64,000 nt of DNA, from contig JAWXUL010000008.1 of NCBI GenBank assembly GCA_044432725.1, positions 1-64,000 of the forward strand. The letters run 5' to 3'. This document shows, piece after piece, positions 19,759-29,485 of the stretch. The stretch's first letter is position 1, and each line of letters starts with the position of its first letter. The DNA is from JAWXUK01 sp044432725. GTDB taxonomy: Bacteria > Bacillota > Clostridia > Oscillospirales > Oscillospiraceae. The notes below the pieces were generated by a model that did no database searches, was not told where the DNA came from, and was given only the letters and a program-made list of their open reading frames with translations. A program made the position numbers and the translations under genes.

Positions 19759-22173
19759 TTAAATTAGCGATAATACATCTGCGGAGGTTTTGTCACTTTG
19801 CAGATTGATATTATCTAAGTCTAGAGTAAAAGTAGCATTGACAAATTCTGGATAATTGATGGTCAGACCGTTTAGAAGTTTTTCCATCGTATCACGGTCT
19901 AAGCCAAAAATCTGGGTTGGACTGATTCCGTCACTGTCCATTTGATGGTTGAGCAGGCGTGTTAAGGTGAATTGGTGGTAATCGCCACAGTTTTCTGCAA
20001 ATTTATACAAAGAATACAAAATAACAAGTGGGTCAGGGTTTGACCAAGAAGTTCGTGTCAAGGAAACAAAGCTGATTGATTCTGAGCCAGAGCGAGAAGT
20101 TTTTTCATTCACTACTACGGAAGAGAAAATCTCGTTTTTTCCCAAAGGTGTTTTTGCTAAGATTATTTTCAATGCGTCGTGGGTATTTCTGGTACCTAAG
20201 CCTTTGATGTCTTGCTCCATAAAATCTGAAATCATCAGCTTTAGTCTCTCAGAGTTATAGCTGACATTTTGTTCTAAATTGATTGCAAACCAGTGAAAGG
20301 CAGGGGTATACACTAAGTTTGATAGGATAACCCCCCCAGATTTGGTCTGTATTTCCTTGGATATCAAACAAAGCTTGGGCAAATGGCGATGCTTGATACT
20401 TGACATACTTATCACCACTTACTTTTTTATCATACTTCACTAAGTCCGCATCCTTCAAAAAGTTCAGAAAGGCATCTTTCTTTTTATTGGCTACTTGACC
20501 ATCGCCATCAGTAATCCAAAATTCCTCGCCACCTCGATACTTGAAGAACAACTCCATCCATTCTTCTCTGATTCCAAAACTGTAGTATCTATCCAATCCA
20601 GCCATTTTTTTACCCTCCGTTAATTTATTTCTAATTGAGCTATACCAAATGCAGTGGTCTTGAATGTTGTGGCACTGGTAACAATGTGTACAGTTTTCAC
20701 CAATTTCAATGGTTTTATCTGTACTACTGATACAGTGACTTTTACACTCGGTTTCACAAACCCCACAGGCGACACAACTCATTGATTTGATGATTACACT
20801 ACGAAATAATGACACGAATTTTATATCGTTTTTCGTATTTACGCAACTAATAAGTCGAAACACCTGCTTGTTTTCTGTGAATTCTATTTTAATATGATAA
20901 ATCTTATCTAAATAGCAAATTGAATATTCTTCTTCTGAATATTTTGTCAAATCACCGATTGTTTTACCCCAATGCGCCCATTCCAGAGTGCTTTGATAAA
21001 TTGTGATAATTGGAATGTGATTTTCCGTACCAAACTCGAACTTATCTTGACCAAAATTGAGTTCACGCCCACTTTTTCTTGTTTTCCAAAAACCTGCGTC
21101 GATAAAATCTTTCAGTTCACTGGTGCTAAAATTAGTTTTTCCACTGGTATTTTGAATTTCATTTAAGAAAAAATCAACCTCTTTTTTGTAAGCAATCCGC
21201 TTAACATACTCATGTTTTCCCGAAGAGTGTGGGCAAACAAGGCAACCTGCTCTGGTAGAGCCTTTAATATAGGCTTTATTCATAATTAAGTCATTTTGGT
21301 AAATGTAAAGAAATAACTCTGCGGAGTTCCATTCTAAAATCAAATGACAGCTATATTGACCACTGTGTTTATGCCCCTTGTCCACAGTATCATATTCACT
21401 TCTTCTTTGGCTTTCAGCAGCTCGTACTCCAGTAAAAGCCATGCCTGTAAAGTTGTAATTATTGGTTAATTTCCGTAAAGCGAGGATTTACGGCGAAGTT
21501 TTGTGGGTTCCACAGCACCATCTGTTTGTGTGAGATGGAGGTCCAAAAAGCTTCCAAGTCTCTTCTGAAGATAGCTTTGACTGAGCTCGGATAAAGTCTA
21601 TATTTTTGCTAGTACAATCTTTCTCCGTGGCTTCCACTACCTCATAAGTATCTGGAAATTCCATCCCTGTATCTCCAAATAAAACTCGAAACACATTATG
21701 TGGCAAAGCTCTCTGGACAATATCCAACGCAACTACGCTATCTTTACCACCACTAAAGGCAACATAAAAAATATCAACTTTATTTTGGTATTCGACATAA
21801 GTATTATAAACTTTTTTTATGGTATCTTGTGCTAAAGCCTCTAAAATCACCTTATTTTTCTCAACCATTGCTGGAATATCAACTTTTTTAGAGATTTCCC
21901 TTTGGGTTCAGGTTCTTCTAGTATAATAAGTTCAGGTGCATTGTAGCAAGAGCCACCTTTGGTGCTGGCGACTTTCCGCCCTCTATAAAAATAATTATTT
22001 GCTTCTGCCCACATATAGGGGGCACTCTCATCTTTCTTGTACTTCCAGAATTTATTAAACCCTAAGAGGTCAAGTTCTTTATAATATACAGGTCGTGGTT
22101 CTTTGCTAAAGTGCAACGGGGAATTTTGCAGCAAAAGACCTCCTGTTTCTTCGTCCCATTGATAGGAGTACAC
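19759..22173 (-). pseudogene. brxP: BrxP-like PAPS reductase with ferredoxin-type cluster and DUF4007-like tail, three lesions
   Basis: Type 4 BREX is defined by a PAPS-reductase-domain protein, BrxP. Here the joined product has an N-terminal ribbon-poor domain, the PP-loop FSGGKDSVV, RWCCGTHK, an Fe-S region (CVACGVCETEC... and CTHCYQC) and a C-terminal part resembling DUF4007 (RYYSFGIREEWMELFFKY). Lesions: frameshift at an A6 tract (21884-21889), an in-frame TAA in the codon after HKTSP (around 21488), and a frameshift at a G7 tract (20331-20337). Start is GTG 22173, just past the upstream stop. Whether the gene is dead or phase-variable cannot be told from one sequence. Confidence 0.75.
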
Positions 22174-22180
22174 GGGTGTA

Positions 22181-24361
22181 TCACCCTTTCTGTAATTTTA
22201 CTTTTGTTATAATTTGGGAAATTGCGGTATAACGCCGTCTCGCCAAATAGCCATTTTGAAATAAATACTCCAAGGCATTTTCCTCGTTTAATTCAATATT
22301 ATTTTTAAATAATACATCTCCAAGTAATTGGTCAAAATCTTTAATATTTCCTGTTTTTTTGACAATAGCACCTGCACAACTTGAAGACGTGAAACCAGCG
22401 TGGAGAAGGAAAAATTCTCTACTATATTCAGCAATGTAGTGTTCAAGCAGAAAATGGTTCCACAGGAAATCGGCATAAGGTAACGAAGCAAAACTGGTGA
22501 CACCACGAAGTGGAATGTAATCACCTGTGCAAAAGGTACCTATCGCTGCGTCGATTTGCTCCACATCAAAATTTTCGTCAGACTTTGACACGAACTGGTC
22601 TTGGTCTATGCGTAGAGAATTACTATAGAGAGTTTCATAACTAAAAACAACGTCCATTTCTTTTGCAAACGAAGAAATTTCATCAAAGTTGAAAGAAGAT
22701 TTACTTTGGATAAACTCTGTGAAAATTTCTTGTTTAGATAAGTGGTTTTCTAAATCGCTTATTATTTTTCCATTGAAAGAGAATTTATCTCTCAGCAAGA
22801 CAGAGATAGCACTCCTGAGACCTGTTTCAGAATACTGGGCAAAGCGTTCTAACAAACTAGGATATTTTGCCTCAATGAGCTCCGTTAACTCCGAGTGACT
22901 GATATATTTCCTCTCATCTATACCAATTTGAATTAAATTCGAGATTTTTTCTAGCTCTTGTGGTGTGAAATCTATGGAACTGATATAAAAATATTCATTA
23001 GAGGTATTATTTATAAATTCATCCTGCTTCAAAATCTTATCAACCAAGTCTTGGAGGAAATTGGATGTTTTTCTGTAAAGCTCTTCTTTTTTTACAGGAG
23101 CCTCGTAAGAAAGTAAAATATCCTTCAATTTACTCTCCAAATCCACTTCCACTTCAGCCTCTTTTGAGAAGAACTCTGCATTAAAGTTATAAAGTTCAGC
23201 GCATTCATGCCGTAGATATCCTTGAAGAATCTTAGCGTCGTAAATTCTTTGGTCTAGCAAAAGTTGGTCAAATTCGCGGAACAATGCTTGATAATAAATT
23301 ACTTCGATTCCCTGTAGAAAACTCTGTGCAATGTGAGAAAGTACTTTTTCCTTTGTTTCCTCATCTAATAGAGTAGCGACTGGATAAATTTTTATGCCAG
23401 CATGTGTAACGCTGGCTACTATTTTCGATGTTATATCAACATCTTCGTGGCTATATACAGTCTGATGCTTTTGATTGAAACTGTTCAAAAACCTCTTCAT
23501 ATGTATATTTGAATTTAGGCGAAAGCCTTTTGTGAAACTTTCCTCAAAAATCGCCAAGAAGGACGTGTATTCCTCGTCTGAAACACTGATTGCTTTTTCA
23601 GTTTTGTTGGTTTCTCCAATACTAATAACCTCAGTCGTTTCAACAGAAGTTGCTGTTCCATAGGTTTCTACGCAAGTAATAAAAGAATTTAGTGCAGCTG
23701 TAAGTTGGTTATGGCGTGTTCTGTTTGCTTCAACAAATAGATCGTAAATAACCAAAGAATTAGTGATTCTCTTGATATCTGATAGAGAAGAACCATATAA
23801 TTTCCACTCTGTTAGTGCTACTGTTTTGCCTATCCTTTCACAGGTTGAAACAGCACTTGCATAAGCATAATCTGTCCGATCAGCGAGCTTTTTTACGGAA
23901 ATCAACCACTCCTGAAATTGAGAGGACATAATTTCGCACCCTTCACTGTTACGCTGTTCCACCTCGTGTGCCAGTACTTTCTTAACGGTTTCTTCGTTTG
24001 TTATTGCGACAGGAGGGGGAGCAACCTCACGTTGTAAGTCCTGATGGTGCTCTTCAACGTGATTCGCTGGATGATATTCTTTCAAAAAATCATAGTAGTA
24101 GTTCATAGCAATCTGAATTTTTGTTAGTTGACCTCTGTGCTTTGTTCTGAATTGCTTGTTTGTATCGACCAGAGCTTTTAATCTTCGGATTATAGAAAGA
24201 CTTTTCGTTTCTAGTAGAGGTTGTTTTAATATCTTAGCTTCATATCCGAAGGCTTCAATGTTAGGGAACAACATATATAGATCAGAGAGTTGAACAGCAC
24301 TCACTTTTGTAGAAAGCCATGAGAAAAACTGTTCCTCCGCAGATTTATTTTTTTCATCCAT
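22181..24361 (-). CDS. Unknown 726-aa protein heading the BREX operon
   Basis: No family recognised. Start taken at ATG 24361, nine bases after AAGGAG; an in-frame TTG lies three codons upstream. Mostly alpha-helical. The first 100 aa (FFSWLSTKVSAVQLSDLYMLFP..., then KALVDTNKQFRTKHRGQLTKIQIAMNYYYDFL) look like a self-contained domain, followed by a Pro-rich linker near residue 115. The C-terminal half (EELYRKTSNFLQDLV, ISHSELTELIEAKYPSL, then DKFSFNGKII) has the rhythm of several winged-helix repeats. No ATPase or nuclease motif is visible. It leads the operon, so it may be a regulator or a specificity factor. Confidence 0.6.
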   Translation of the reverse strand: MDEKNKSAEEQFFSWLSTKVSAVQLSDLYMLFPNIEAFGYEAKILKQPLLETKSLSIIRRLKALVDTNKQFRTKHRGQLTKIQIAMNYYYDFLKEYHPANHVEEHHQDLQREVAPPPVAITNEETVKKVLAHEVEQRNSEGCEIMSSQFQEWLISVKKLADRTDYAYASAVSTCERIGKTVALTEWKLYGSSLSDIKRITNSLVIYDLFVEANRTRHNQLTAALNSFITCVETYGTATSVETTEVISIGETNKTEKAISVSDEEYTSFLAIFEESFTKGFRLNSNIHMKRFLNSFNQKHQTVYSHEDVDITSKIVASVTHAGIKIYPVATLLDEETKEKVLSHIAQSFLQGIEVIYYQALFREFDQLLLDQRIYDAKILQGYLRHECAELYNFNAEFFSKEAEVEVDLESKLKDILLSYEAPVKKEELYRKTSNFLQDLVDKILKQDEFINNTSNEYFYISSIDFTPQELEKISNLIQIGIDERKYISHSELTELIEAKYPSLLERFAQYSETGLRSAISVLLRDKFSFNGKIISDLENHLSKQEIFTEFIQSKSSFNFDEISSFAKEMDVVFSYETLYSNSLRIDQDQFVSKSDENFDVEQIDAAIGTFCTGDYIPLRGVTSFASLPYADFLWNHFLLEHYIAEYSREFFLLHAGFTSSSCAGAIVKKTGNIKDFDQLLGDVLFKNNIELNEENALEYLFQNGYLARRRYTAISQIITKVKLQKG

Positions 24362-24445
24362 ACTAGCCAACTCCTTAAAATTTCCCTATATACCTACGGT
24401 TCAGGAGGGTGATTCTTTCGCAAGACAGTGTGGTTACAAAACAAG

Positions 24446-24474
24446 ACTATAATAAAAAGCTGTGCTATTACCAA
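24446..24474 (-). promoter_or_regulatory. Probable promoter of the BREX operon
   Basis: On the minus strand TTGGTA (24474-24469), a 17-bp spacer and TATAGT (24451-24446) lie 85 bp upstream of the first gene's ATG. Confidence 0.5.
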
Positions 24475-24938
24475 TAATCTCCAATTAGATATGCCTTGAC
24501 CCAAGAAAATTTAATATATTACAACATGTATTTACAAAAAAAGCAAATATTTTTTCTTTTTCTTCAAAAATCAGCAAATAAAAAAATAAACATTTTATGT
24601 TTGTTTTTTTATTTTTTTGATTTTTCAAAAAAAATAGCAACAAAAACTATTCATTATAATGATTGCCAACAGAACTAAAAATTTGGTATCAGCAACTTGC
24701 CAAAACACACCACTGGAGGTACCATCAAGAACTATATACAAAAGAAACAAAATTTACAGATATTATTCGTTAGATGGTATACAACATTCACTTGTTGTAT
24801 TTGTTTTGTGCAAATATTCATTATAAAAAACAACGACAACGAGCTTCCTAGTTTCTTCCATTCTATATTAAGGATGCATTATTTCGTTAATACAACTTAC
24901 TTTTATTTCATTTAGTTTTTCGACACGCCTCGAAAAAC
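24475..24938. other. Divergent intergenic region, no gene seen
   Basis: Very AT-rich, with A/T runs and short ORFs lacking ribosome sites. One small hairpin, ATACAAC...GTTGTAT (24778-24799), is the only ordered structure seen. It separates the BREX operon from the plus-strand ATPase gene. Confidence 0.5.
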
Positions 24939-24967
24939 TTGACATTTTTTATTTTTTATCATATAAT
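24939..24967 (+). promoter_or_regulatory. Consensus sigma-A promoter
   Basis: TTGACA (24939-24944), 17-bp spacer, TATAAT (24962-24967), 26 bp before the ATPase ATG. Confidence 0.8.
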
Positions 24968-24993
24968 ATAGAAAAACATTTAGAGGTGATTTT

Positions 24994-26208
24994 ATGGTTC
25001 CAAGAAAAGAATATCTAGACAGAATCCTATCCCACAAGGAAAAAGACGTGATTAAAGTGGTGACTGGGGTGCGACGTTGTGGGAAATCCACCTTGTTTTC
25101 TCTTTATCAAAAGGACTTACAAGATAAAGGCGTGGGAACTGATCAAATTATTTCTATCAACCTAGAAGACTTGGCGTATGAGCATTTGCTCAATTACAAA
25201 TCTCTTCATGACTATATTCAAAATTTGCTCATTCCTGACAAAATGAATTATATTTTCATAGATGATGTGCAAAAATGCCCTAACTTTGAAAAAGCAGTGG
25301 ACAGTTTACACATAAAACCAAACACTGACCTCTATATTACGGGTTCCAATGCCTATATGCTCTCTGGGGAGCTTGCCACTTTATTGTCAGGGAGGTATGT
25401 GGAAATCAGTATGCTCCCACTTTCTTTTGCAGAATATCACAGTGGAACGAACGAAAGCCCCTTAAATATACAAGAGAAATTCAAAAAATATCTCAAATTT
25501 GGAAGTTTCCCTCACCTCGCAGACCAAAGTTTTACGGAAACAGCCATCATGGAATATTTAGAAGGGATTCAGAATTCTATCATCGTGAAAGACATCGCAA
25601 CTCGTGAAAAAATCACTGACACTAGCTTGCTTTTGCGTGTGATGAAAACTTTAATGTCAAACATTGGCAGTCCTGTTTCTGTGAAAAAAATCAGTGATAC
25701 CATAGTATCCTCTGGCAGAAAAACCACCGTAGATACCGTTGACCATTACCTAAAAGCGTTGACGGATGCCTATATTTTTTACAAGGTAGAGCGATTTGAT
25801 ATCAAAGGAAAAGACTTTTTGAAAACAAACGGAAAATATTATTGCGTGGACACTGGACTTCGTAGTTTGGTAATCCACCGTCAGGACAGTGACATCGGAC
25901 ACCTCATTGAAAATCTAGTGTATTTAGAATTAATTCGCAGAGGATACAAAGTTTCTATCGGTAAAATTGGAGAAAAAGAAGTTGACTTTGTGGCTGAAAA
26001 AATGGATGAGCTACTTTATTTTCAAGTTTCAGCTTCTGTGTTAGACCAAGGCACAAAGGAAAGGGAGTTAGCCCCCTTTGAAAAAATCAAAGACCATTTT
26101 CCAAAAATACTTCTCACTTTAGATGAATTTGGCAATGGGACTTTAGAAAATGGTGTCATACAACGAAATTTAATCCAGTGGTTGCTAGAAAAAAATGACT
26201 TGCCGTAA
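24994..26208 (+). CDS. ATP-binding protein, AAA_14 plus DUF4143
   Basis: 404 aa, ATG behind AGAGGTG. N-terminal AAA_14 ATPase: Walker A GVRRCGKS (25-32), Walker B YIFIDDVQ, sensor-like ITGSNAYML. C-terminal DUF4143 with a PD-(D/E)XK-like core (GHLIENLVYLELIRRGY..., EVDFVAEK). This family is widespread, often in many copies per genome, with an unsettled role; a DNA-related or toxin-antitoxin-like function has been proposed. The last codons lie in the terminator hairpin. A 3' fragment is duplicated at 45389-45820. Confidence 0.85.
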   Translation: MVPRKEYLDRILSHKEKDVIKVVTGVRRCGKSTLFSLYQKDLQDKGVGTDQIISINLEDLAYEHLLNYKSLHDYIQNLLIPDKMNYIFIDDVQKCPNFEKAVDSLHIKPNTDLYITGSNAYMLSGELATLLSGRYVEISMLPLSFAEYHSGTNESPLNIQEKFKKYLKFGSFPHLADQSFTETAIMEYLEGIQNSIIVKDIATREKITDTSLLLRVMKTLMSNIGSPVSVKKISDTIVSSGRKTTVDTVDHYLKALTDAYIFYKVERFDIKGKDFLKTNGKYYCVDTGLRSLVIHRQDSDIGHLIENLVYLELIRRGYKVSIGKIGEKEVDFVAEKMDELLYFQVSASVLDQGTKERELAPFEKIKDHFPKILLTLDEFGNGTLENGVIQRNLIQWLLEKNDLP

Positions 26209-26223
26209 AAGCAAGTCATTTTT
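26191..26223. terminator. Terminator overlapping the ATPase stop codon
   Basis: AAAAATGACTTGC pairs perfectly with GCAAGTCATTTTT around a CGTAAAA loop that contains the TAA stop. It serves both the ATPase and the convergent gene cluster. Confidence 0.9.
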
Positions 26224-26233
26224 CTTAAATATT

Positions 26234-26962
26234 TTATTTCAGATATTTTCGTGCCATAAAATCCAAAGAAGCCTTACTTGGATTTGTGCCTCTTACATAG
26301 CAATTTGCATAAATACGAGGTAGTTTTTTTAGTCGTAAATTCATATCATCTGTGTTAAAATCGGCAAAAAGTAGCTTCATTGCTTCATAAACTTCTGGCA
26401 TATTTTCCATAACAATTTCTTTTTCACTGATGGCTTGATTTAGATTGAAAACTCCACCACAATCTTCCAAAATCCCAAACCCTTCGCCTTCTAAAACTTG
26501 GGGTAATTCGCCTGCTGGTATGTCAGAATCCTCGATTTCTTCCACTAACTTAATGTCTATGAACCAATCATCCCCGAAATCATACCACATTTTCAACTTT
26601 GCACCAGGAAGACAGAAAACGTCAGATAAGTTTGTCGTAAGGGCATTGAAGGCATTGGGATCGTTAAAATCTTCAGTTAAGTGGTTTTGCAACTCATAAA
26701 ATCGTCGTTCTGCTACTTTGTTAGGAGGAAATTGCTTTTTCACTTCTTTTAATGGGAAGCTTTGGGACATATGCGCATAGAAATTCTCCTGATAAGGCTC
26801 CACAAACTGGAATAAATGGTTTGCTTGCATTTCAAATAATACTTGTAAAATGTAGCCAAATTTTGCCAGAGTTATGTCCTTTTTGACACGAAATTTTCGC
26901 CAAATCAGTGGTTCACTGTCAGTCAATTCTGCATGAAATTCGTAAACGGTATTTTTTGCCAT
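26234..26962 (-). CDS. Plasmid pRiA4b ORF-3 family protein
   Basis: 242 aa. The opening YEFHAELTDSEPLIWRKFRV and the later KMWYDFGDDWFIDI are the two hallmarks of the pRiA4b ORF-3 family (PF07929), found on plasmids and in chromosomes, function unknown. It forms a minus-strand cluster with the next three genes. It is precisely absent from the duplicated block at 45.8 kb, where the ATPase fragment runs directly into the Ada-like gene. Confidence 0.85.
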   Translation of the reverse strand: MAKNTVYEFHAELTDSEPLIWRKFRVKKDITLAKFGYILQVLFEMQANHLFQFVEPYQENFYAHMSQSFPLKEVKKQFPPNKVAERRFYELQNHLTEDFNDPNAFNALTTNLSDVFCLPGAKLKMWYDFGDDWFIDIKLVEEIEDSDIPAGELPQVLEGEGFGILEDCGGVFNLNQAISEKEIVMENMPEVYEAMKLLFADFNTDDMNLRLKKLPRIYANCYVRGTNPSKASLDFMARKYLK

Positions 26963-26971
26963 AATATCATC

Positions 26972-27232
26972 TCATTTCTTTTGGTTTTCTTTCCAAATCT
27001 TATATTCTGCCTTCATACAGACAGCACATGGACGGTATCCAGCAGAAATGGCAGTTGTTTCGTCTAGAAAAAAGACTCTATTGGAAACATACTGCCCTTT
27101 TTCAATGTAACGGAGTGCAGAAGGACAGTCCAGTCTGCCATAAATTTTCAGTTTTTTATGCCCTCCCAAAGTCCCTTTTTCTTCACTTTCATATGGTTTT
27201 CCTTGGGAGTCCAGCAAAAGATATGTTTTCAT
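26972..27232 (-). CDS. Ada-like metal-binding domain protein, copy 1
   Basis: 86 aa. GHKKLKIYGRLDCPSALRYI followed by SAGYRPCAVCMKAEYKIW is the zinc-binding pattern of the N-terminal Ada domain (one Cys, then CxxC), here standing alone without methyltransferase or AraC parts. Stand-alone versions may bind DNA or metal; role unknown. Copy 2 is at 45825-46085 with over 90 percent identity by eye. The upstream gap 27233-27396 shows no gene. Confidence 0.75.
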   Translation of the reverse strand: MKTYLLLDSQGKPYESEEKGTLGGHKKLKIYGRLDCPSALRYIEKGQYVSNRVFFLDETTAISAGYRPCAVCMKAEYKIWKENQKK

Positions 27233-27396
27233 AGTTATTCTCCCTCTTTAAGATATTATACAGAATTTTCTCGAAAAAGTCAATGGAAAAGAGAAAATTT
27301 TTGAGTGATTTGACAGTATCTTTCCTTTGTGATAAAATAAATGATAAGATAGACGTGATTTCATATAAATCATCCTGTTCAAAATTTTATAAAAAG

Positions 27397-27636
27397 TTAG
27401 TTTCCTTCCCCCTGATACAACAGAAATCTCCATAACTGTCCGAACTTGTTCCCCTCTCGTTTAGGGTCAATTTTTTCACAAAACATAGACAATGGACGAA
27501 CAAACATGCCGTAAGGAGGGTATAATGCCTGATAAGACACCAAAATATCCCCTATTTCTGTATGAGTGACTAAATTGTGGACATAATATAAGTTTCCCTT
27601 AAAATGCCGATAAGGTCGTTTTTCTATGAGTTCCAT
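27397..27636 (-). CDS. DUF1653 family protein, copy 1
   Basis: 79 aa. RPYRHFKGNLYYVHNLVTHTE...LVSYQALYPPYGMFVRPLSMF is the complete DUF1653 signature (H-F-K-G-x-Y and RPLSMF). These are small soluble proteins of unknown role. Fifteen bases downstream of the MmcQ-like gene. Copy 2 at 46187-46426. Confidence 0.85.
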   Translation of the reverse strand: MELIEKRPYRHFKGNLYYVHNLVTHTEIGDILVSYQALYPPYGMFVRPLSMFCEKIDPKREGNKFGQLWRFLLYQGEGN

Positions 27637-27651
27637 TTCTATCCTCCATTC

Positions 27652-27981
27652 TTATTTTTGGGTCAATTCATAACTTTTTTCTATCAAACCCTTGATGATT
27701 TCCTCTGAAATACTACCGTCTAAAATCACAGAAACCCAATGTTTTTTATTCATGTGATAGGCAGGTACAATCGCTTCATAGCTTTGCCGTAGAAAATCCC
27801 CTTCCATAGGTAAGACTTTGACATTCACCCAAGTTTGTTCCTCTTTTTCAAAAATAAGAGCAAAAATCTTCTTATTTTTCTGGTGTCGTAGGACACAATA
27901 ATCCATTTTTTGTTGAAAAGGAAAATCCTGATACGCCCAAGGGAGTGAGAGACCAAAGTCAATGACTGTTTCTTTTTTCAT
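27652..27981 (-). CDS. MmcQ/YjbR family protein, copy 1
   Basis: 109 aa, ATG chosen behind AGAGGTG. The DFGLSLPWAYQDFPF start, the LRHQKNKKIFALIF strand and the MNKKHWVSVIL segment are those of the MmcQ/YjbR fold, a CyaY-like double-wing domain thought to bind DNA. Length is normal for the family. Copy 2 at 46442-46771. Confidence 0.85.
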   Translation of the reverse strand: MKKETVIDFGLSLPWAYQDFPFQQKMDYCVLRHQKNKKIFALIFEKEEQTWVNVKVLPMEGDFLRQSYEAIVPAYHMNKKHWVSVILDGSISEEIIKGLIEKSYELTQK

Positions 27982-28069
27982 TGCAAACACCTCTTTTCTT
28001 TATAATAGCACATAACAAACAAAAAGTCCAGCACTTTCAATATGACTGACCAGAAGGAGAATTAACATT

Positions 28070-28822
28070 ATGACAACAAAAGAACTTATCTTATCTTGTG
28101 ATTTAGAAGCATTGGTAGAAGAATTCCAAAATATTCACGAAGTAGCACCAGAAAAAGTTGAATTACTCAGATCTCATATGACTGACTTTCTGCAACGCAT
28201 TTCCAAATTAGAAGTAGAAGTAAGTACTGACATAATACTGGGTGTTCCAACGAAGGACGAATGGAATACAGGTCTAGATGTGTCTGTTTTTTATCGAAAA
28301 GAGATTGTAGAATGGAAAAACAGTCCTGATTTCCATCATTATTATCCAGCTGTTGAGGAAATTCCTAGCTTATCTCTAGAATTTCTGGATGAATTTTTAG
28401 AAGACTTTTATCGTCCACGAAAAATACCAGAAAGTTACTGTTTCATGTACGAACCATGGTCAAAAACTTTAGGATATCAAGTTTCACAAAAAAATATTGA
28501 AACTGTGGGTAAAGTGGAATTAGCGACTGCTTTTCTCTATGAAATGACCTTTCATGGATTTCAAGAAGAAGATATGGAGAAAGAACGTGTTATTTTGGAT
28601 GAAAGGATTGCAGAATTAGAAGAACTTAGAAAATTGCCAGAGGAGGAACAAGGAAAACATTTTTATACTATGGATGAAGTTTATGCAAATTTGGGCATTG
28701 AGCGAACCGTGAGAACTGAGGAAGAAAAAGCAGAAAGTAGGTTGAAAAGTAACAAGAGAACTTTGGAGCACGTCATTTATTTGAAGAATACTTTATGTGA
28801 TGTACTGAAAGAAATAGAATGA
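28070..28822 (+). CDS. Hypothetical acidic protein, 250 aa
   Basis: Start behind AAGGAG. Family not recognised. The protein is acidic, helical in the C-terminal third (EERVILDERIAELEELRKLPEEEQGK) and contains repeated aromatic patches in the middle (PDFHHYYPAVEEIPSL). It ends close to the strong bidirectional terminator. A short decayed piece of the same gene (GYQVSQ... region) remains at about 46805-46900 in the duplicated block. Confidence 0.55.
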   Translation: MTTKELILSCDLEALVEEFQNIHEVAPEKVELLRSHMTDFLQRISKLEVEVSTDIILGVPTKDEWNTGLDVSVFYRKEIVEWKNSPDFHHYYPAVEEIPSLSLEFLDEFLEDFYRPRKIPESYCFMYEPWSKTLGYQVSQKNIETVGKVELATAFLYEMTFHGFQEEDMEKERVILDERIAELEELRKLPEEEQGKHFYTMDEVYANLGIERTVRTEEEKAESRLKSNKRTLEHVIYLKNTLCDVLKEIE

Positions 28823-28851
28823 ATCTTTCTATTGCTTTTTTGTGACAATAA

Positions 28852-28889
28852 AGCCATCCAAAGGTGACTTTTATCTCTTTTGGATGGCT
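28852..28889. terminator. Bidirectional terminator
   Basis: AGCCATCCAAA pairs with TTTGGATGGCT, with T-runs on both outer sides. It includes the stop codon of the convergent NTF2-like gene. Confidence 0.85.
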
Positions 28890-29386
28890 AATTGAATTTT
28901 CTTCCACTTTTTTTCTTGACAACGCTTTGCAGCTAGTTCAAAGGCTCGCATATCTCCTCGACTCCATATTTCTGTTAACTTCAAAGAGGAAATTTTCCAA
29001 ACTCCTTGAATGCGTTGTAATTTATGGTTATAATATCCACCCACTGCTCTGTCTAGTACTTCTGTTTTACTGCGATAAAAATGTTCTACCTGCATATAAA
29101 CTGTTGTTTTTGCCTGATTATCTTTGATTTCAATGTTGAAATTCGTCAACTGGTGTTGTGTGGTATCAAACCCTGGTATCAATCCTTGCACCTGTGCAAC
29201 ATACTCTTCTGCTGTGACATGCAAGGCGGGACCTCCTGAAGAAGTGAAGTCGATGTCCAAGGAATCCGTCAAAATGGAGCGAAGCAAGCTCCAATCTCGG
29301 AAATCAGCGGCGGTTGCATAAGATAATATGGTGTTTTTGATGTCTACTTGGTCTTTTAACCAAGTTATTGTTTGTGTTTCTGTCAT
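28871..29386 (-). CDS. NTF2-like (SnoaL-type) protein, copy 1
   Basis: 171 aa from ATG 29386, behind AGGAGGGC. The helix with DIKNTILSYATAADFRDWSLLRSIL, the LDIDFTSSGG strand and the later VGGYYNHKLQRIQGVWKISSLKL match the cone-shaped NTF2/SnoaL fold used by small-molecule hydroxylases, isomerases and ketosteroid-type enzymes; no substrate can be assigned. Copy 2 at 47162-47628 is broken. Confidence 0.75.
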   Translation of the reverse strand: MTETQTITWLKDQVDIKNTILSYATAADFRDWSLLRSILTDSLDIDFTSSGGPALHVTAEEYVAQVQGLIPGFDTTQHQLTNFNIEIKDNQAKTTVYMQVEHFYRSKTEVLDRAVGGYYNHKLQRIQGVWKISSLKLTEIWSRGDMRAFELAAKRCQEKKWKKIQLAIQKR

Positions 29387-29485
29387 AATAGCCCTCCTAC
29401 AAATTTGCGAAACAAGTCTGTGGATAGTATGGCTGATTGTTTTGATTTTATGTGCTGTTTCTCTGTGGAAATTCAATAAATCAAC

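Noticed and set aside
24994..26208. AAA_14/DUF4143 gene as part of BREX
   Set aside because: It is on the other strand with its own promoter and terminator, and the family is widespread without BREX linkage.
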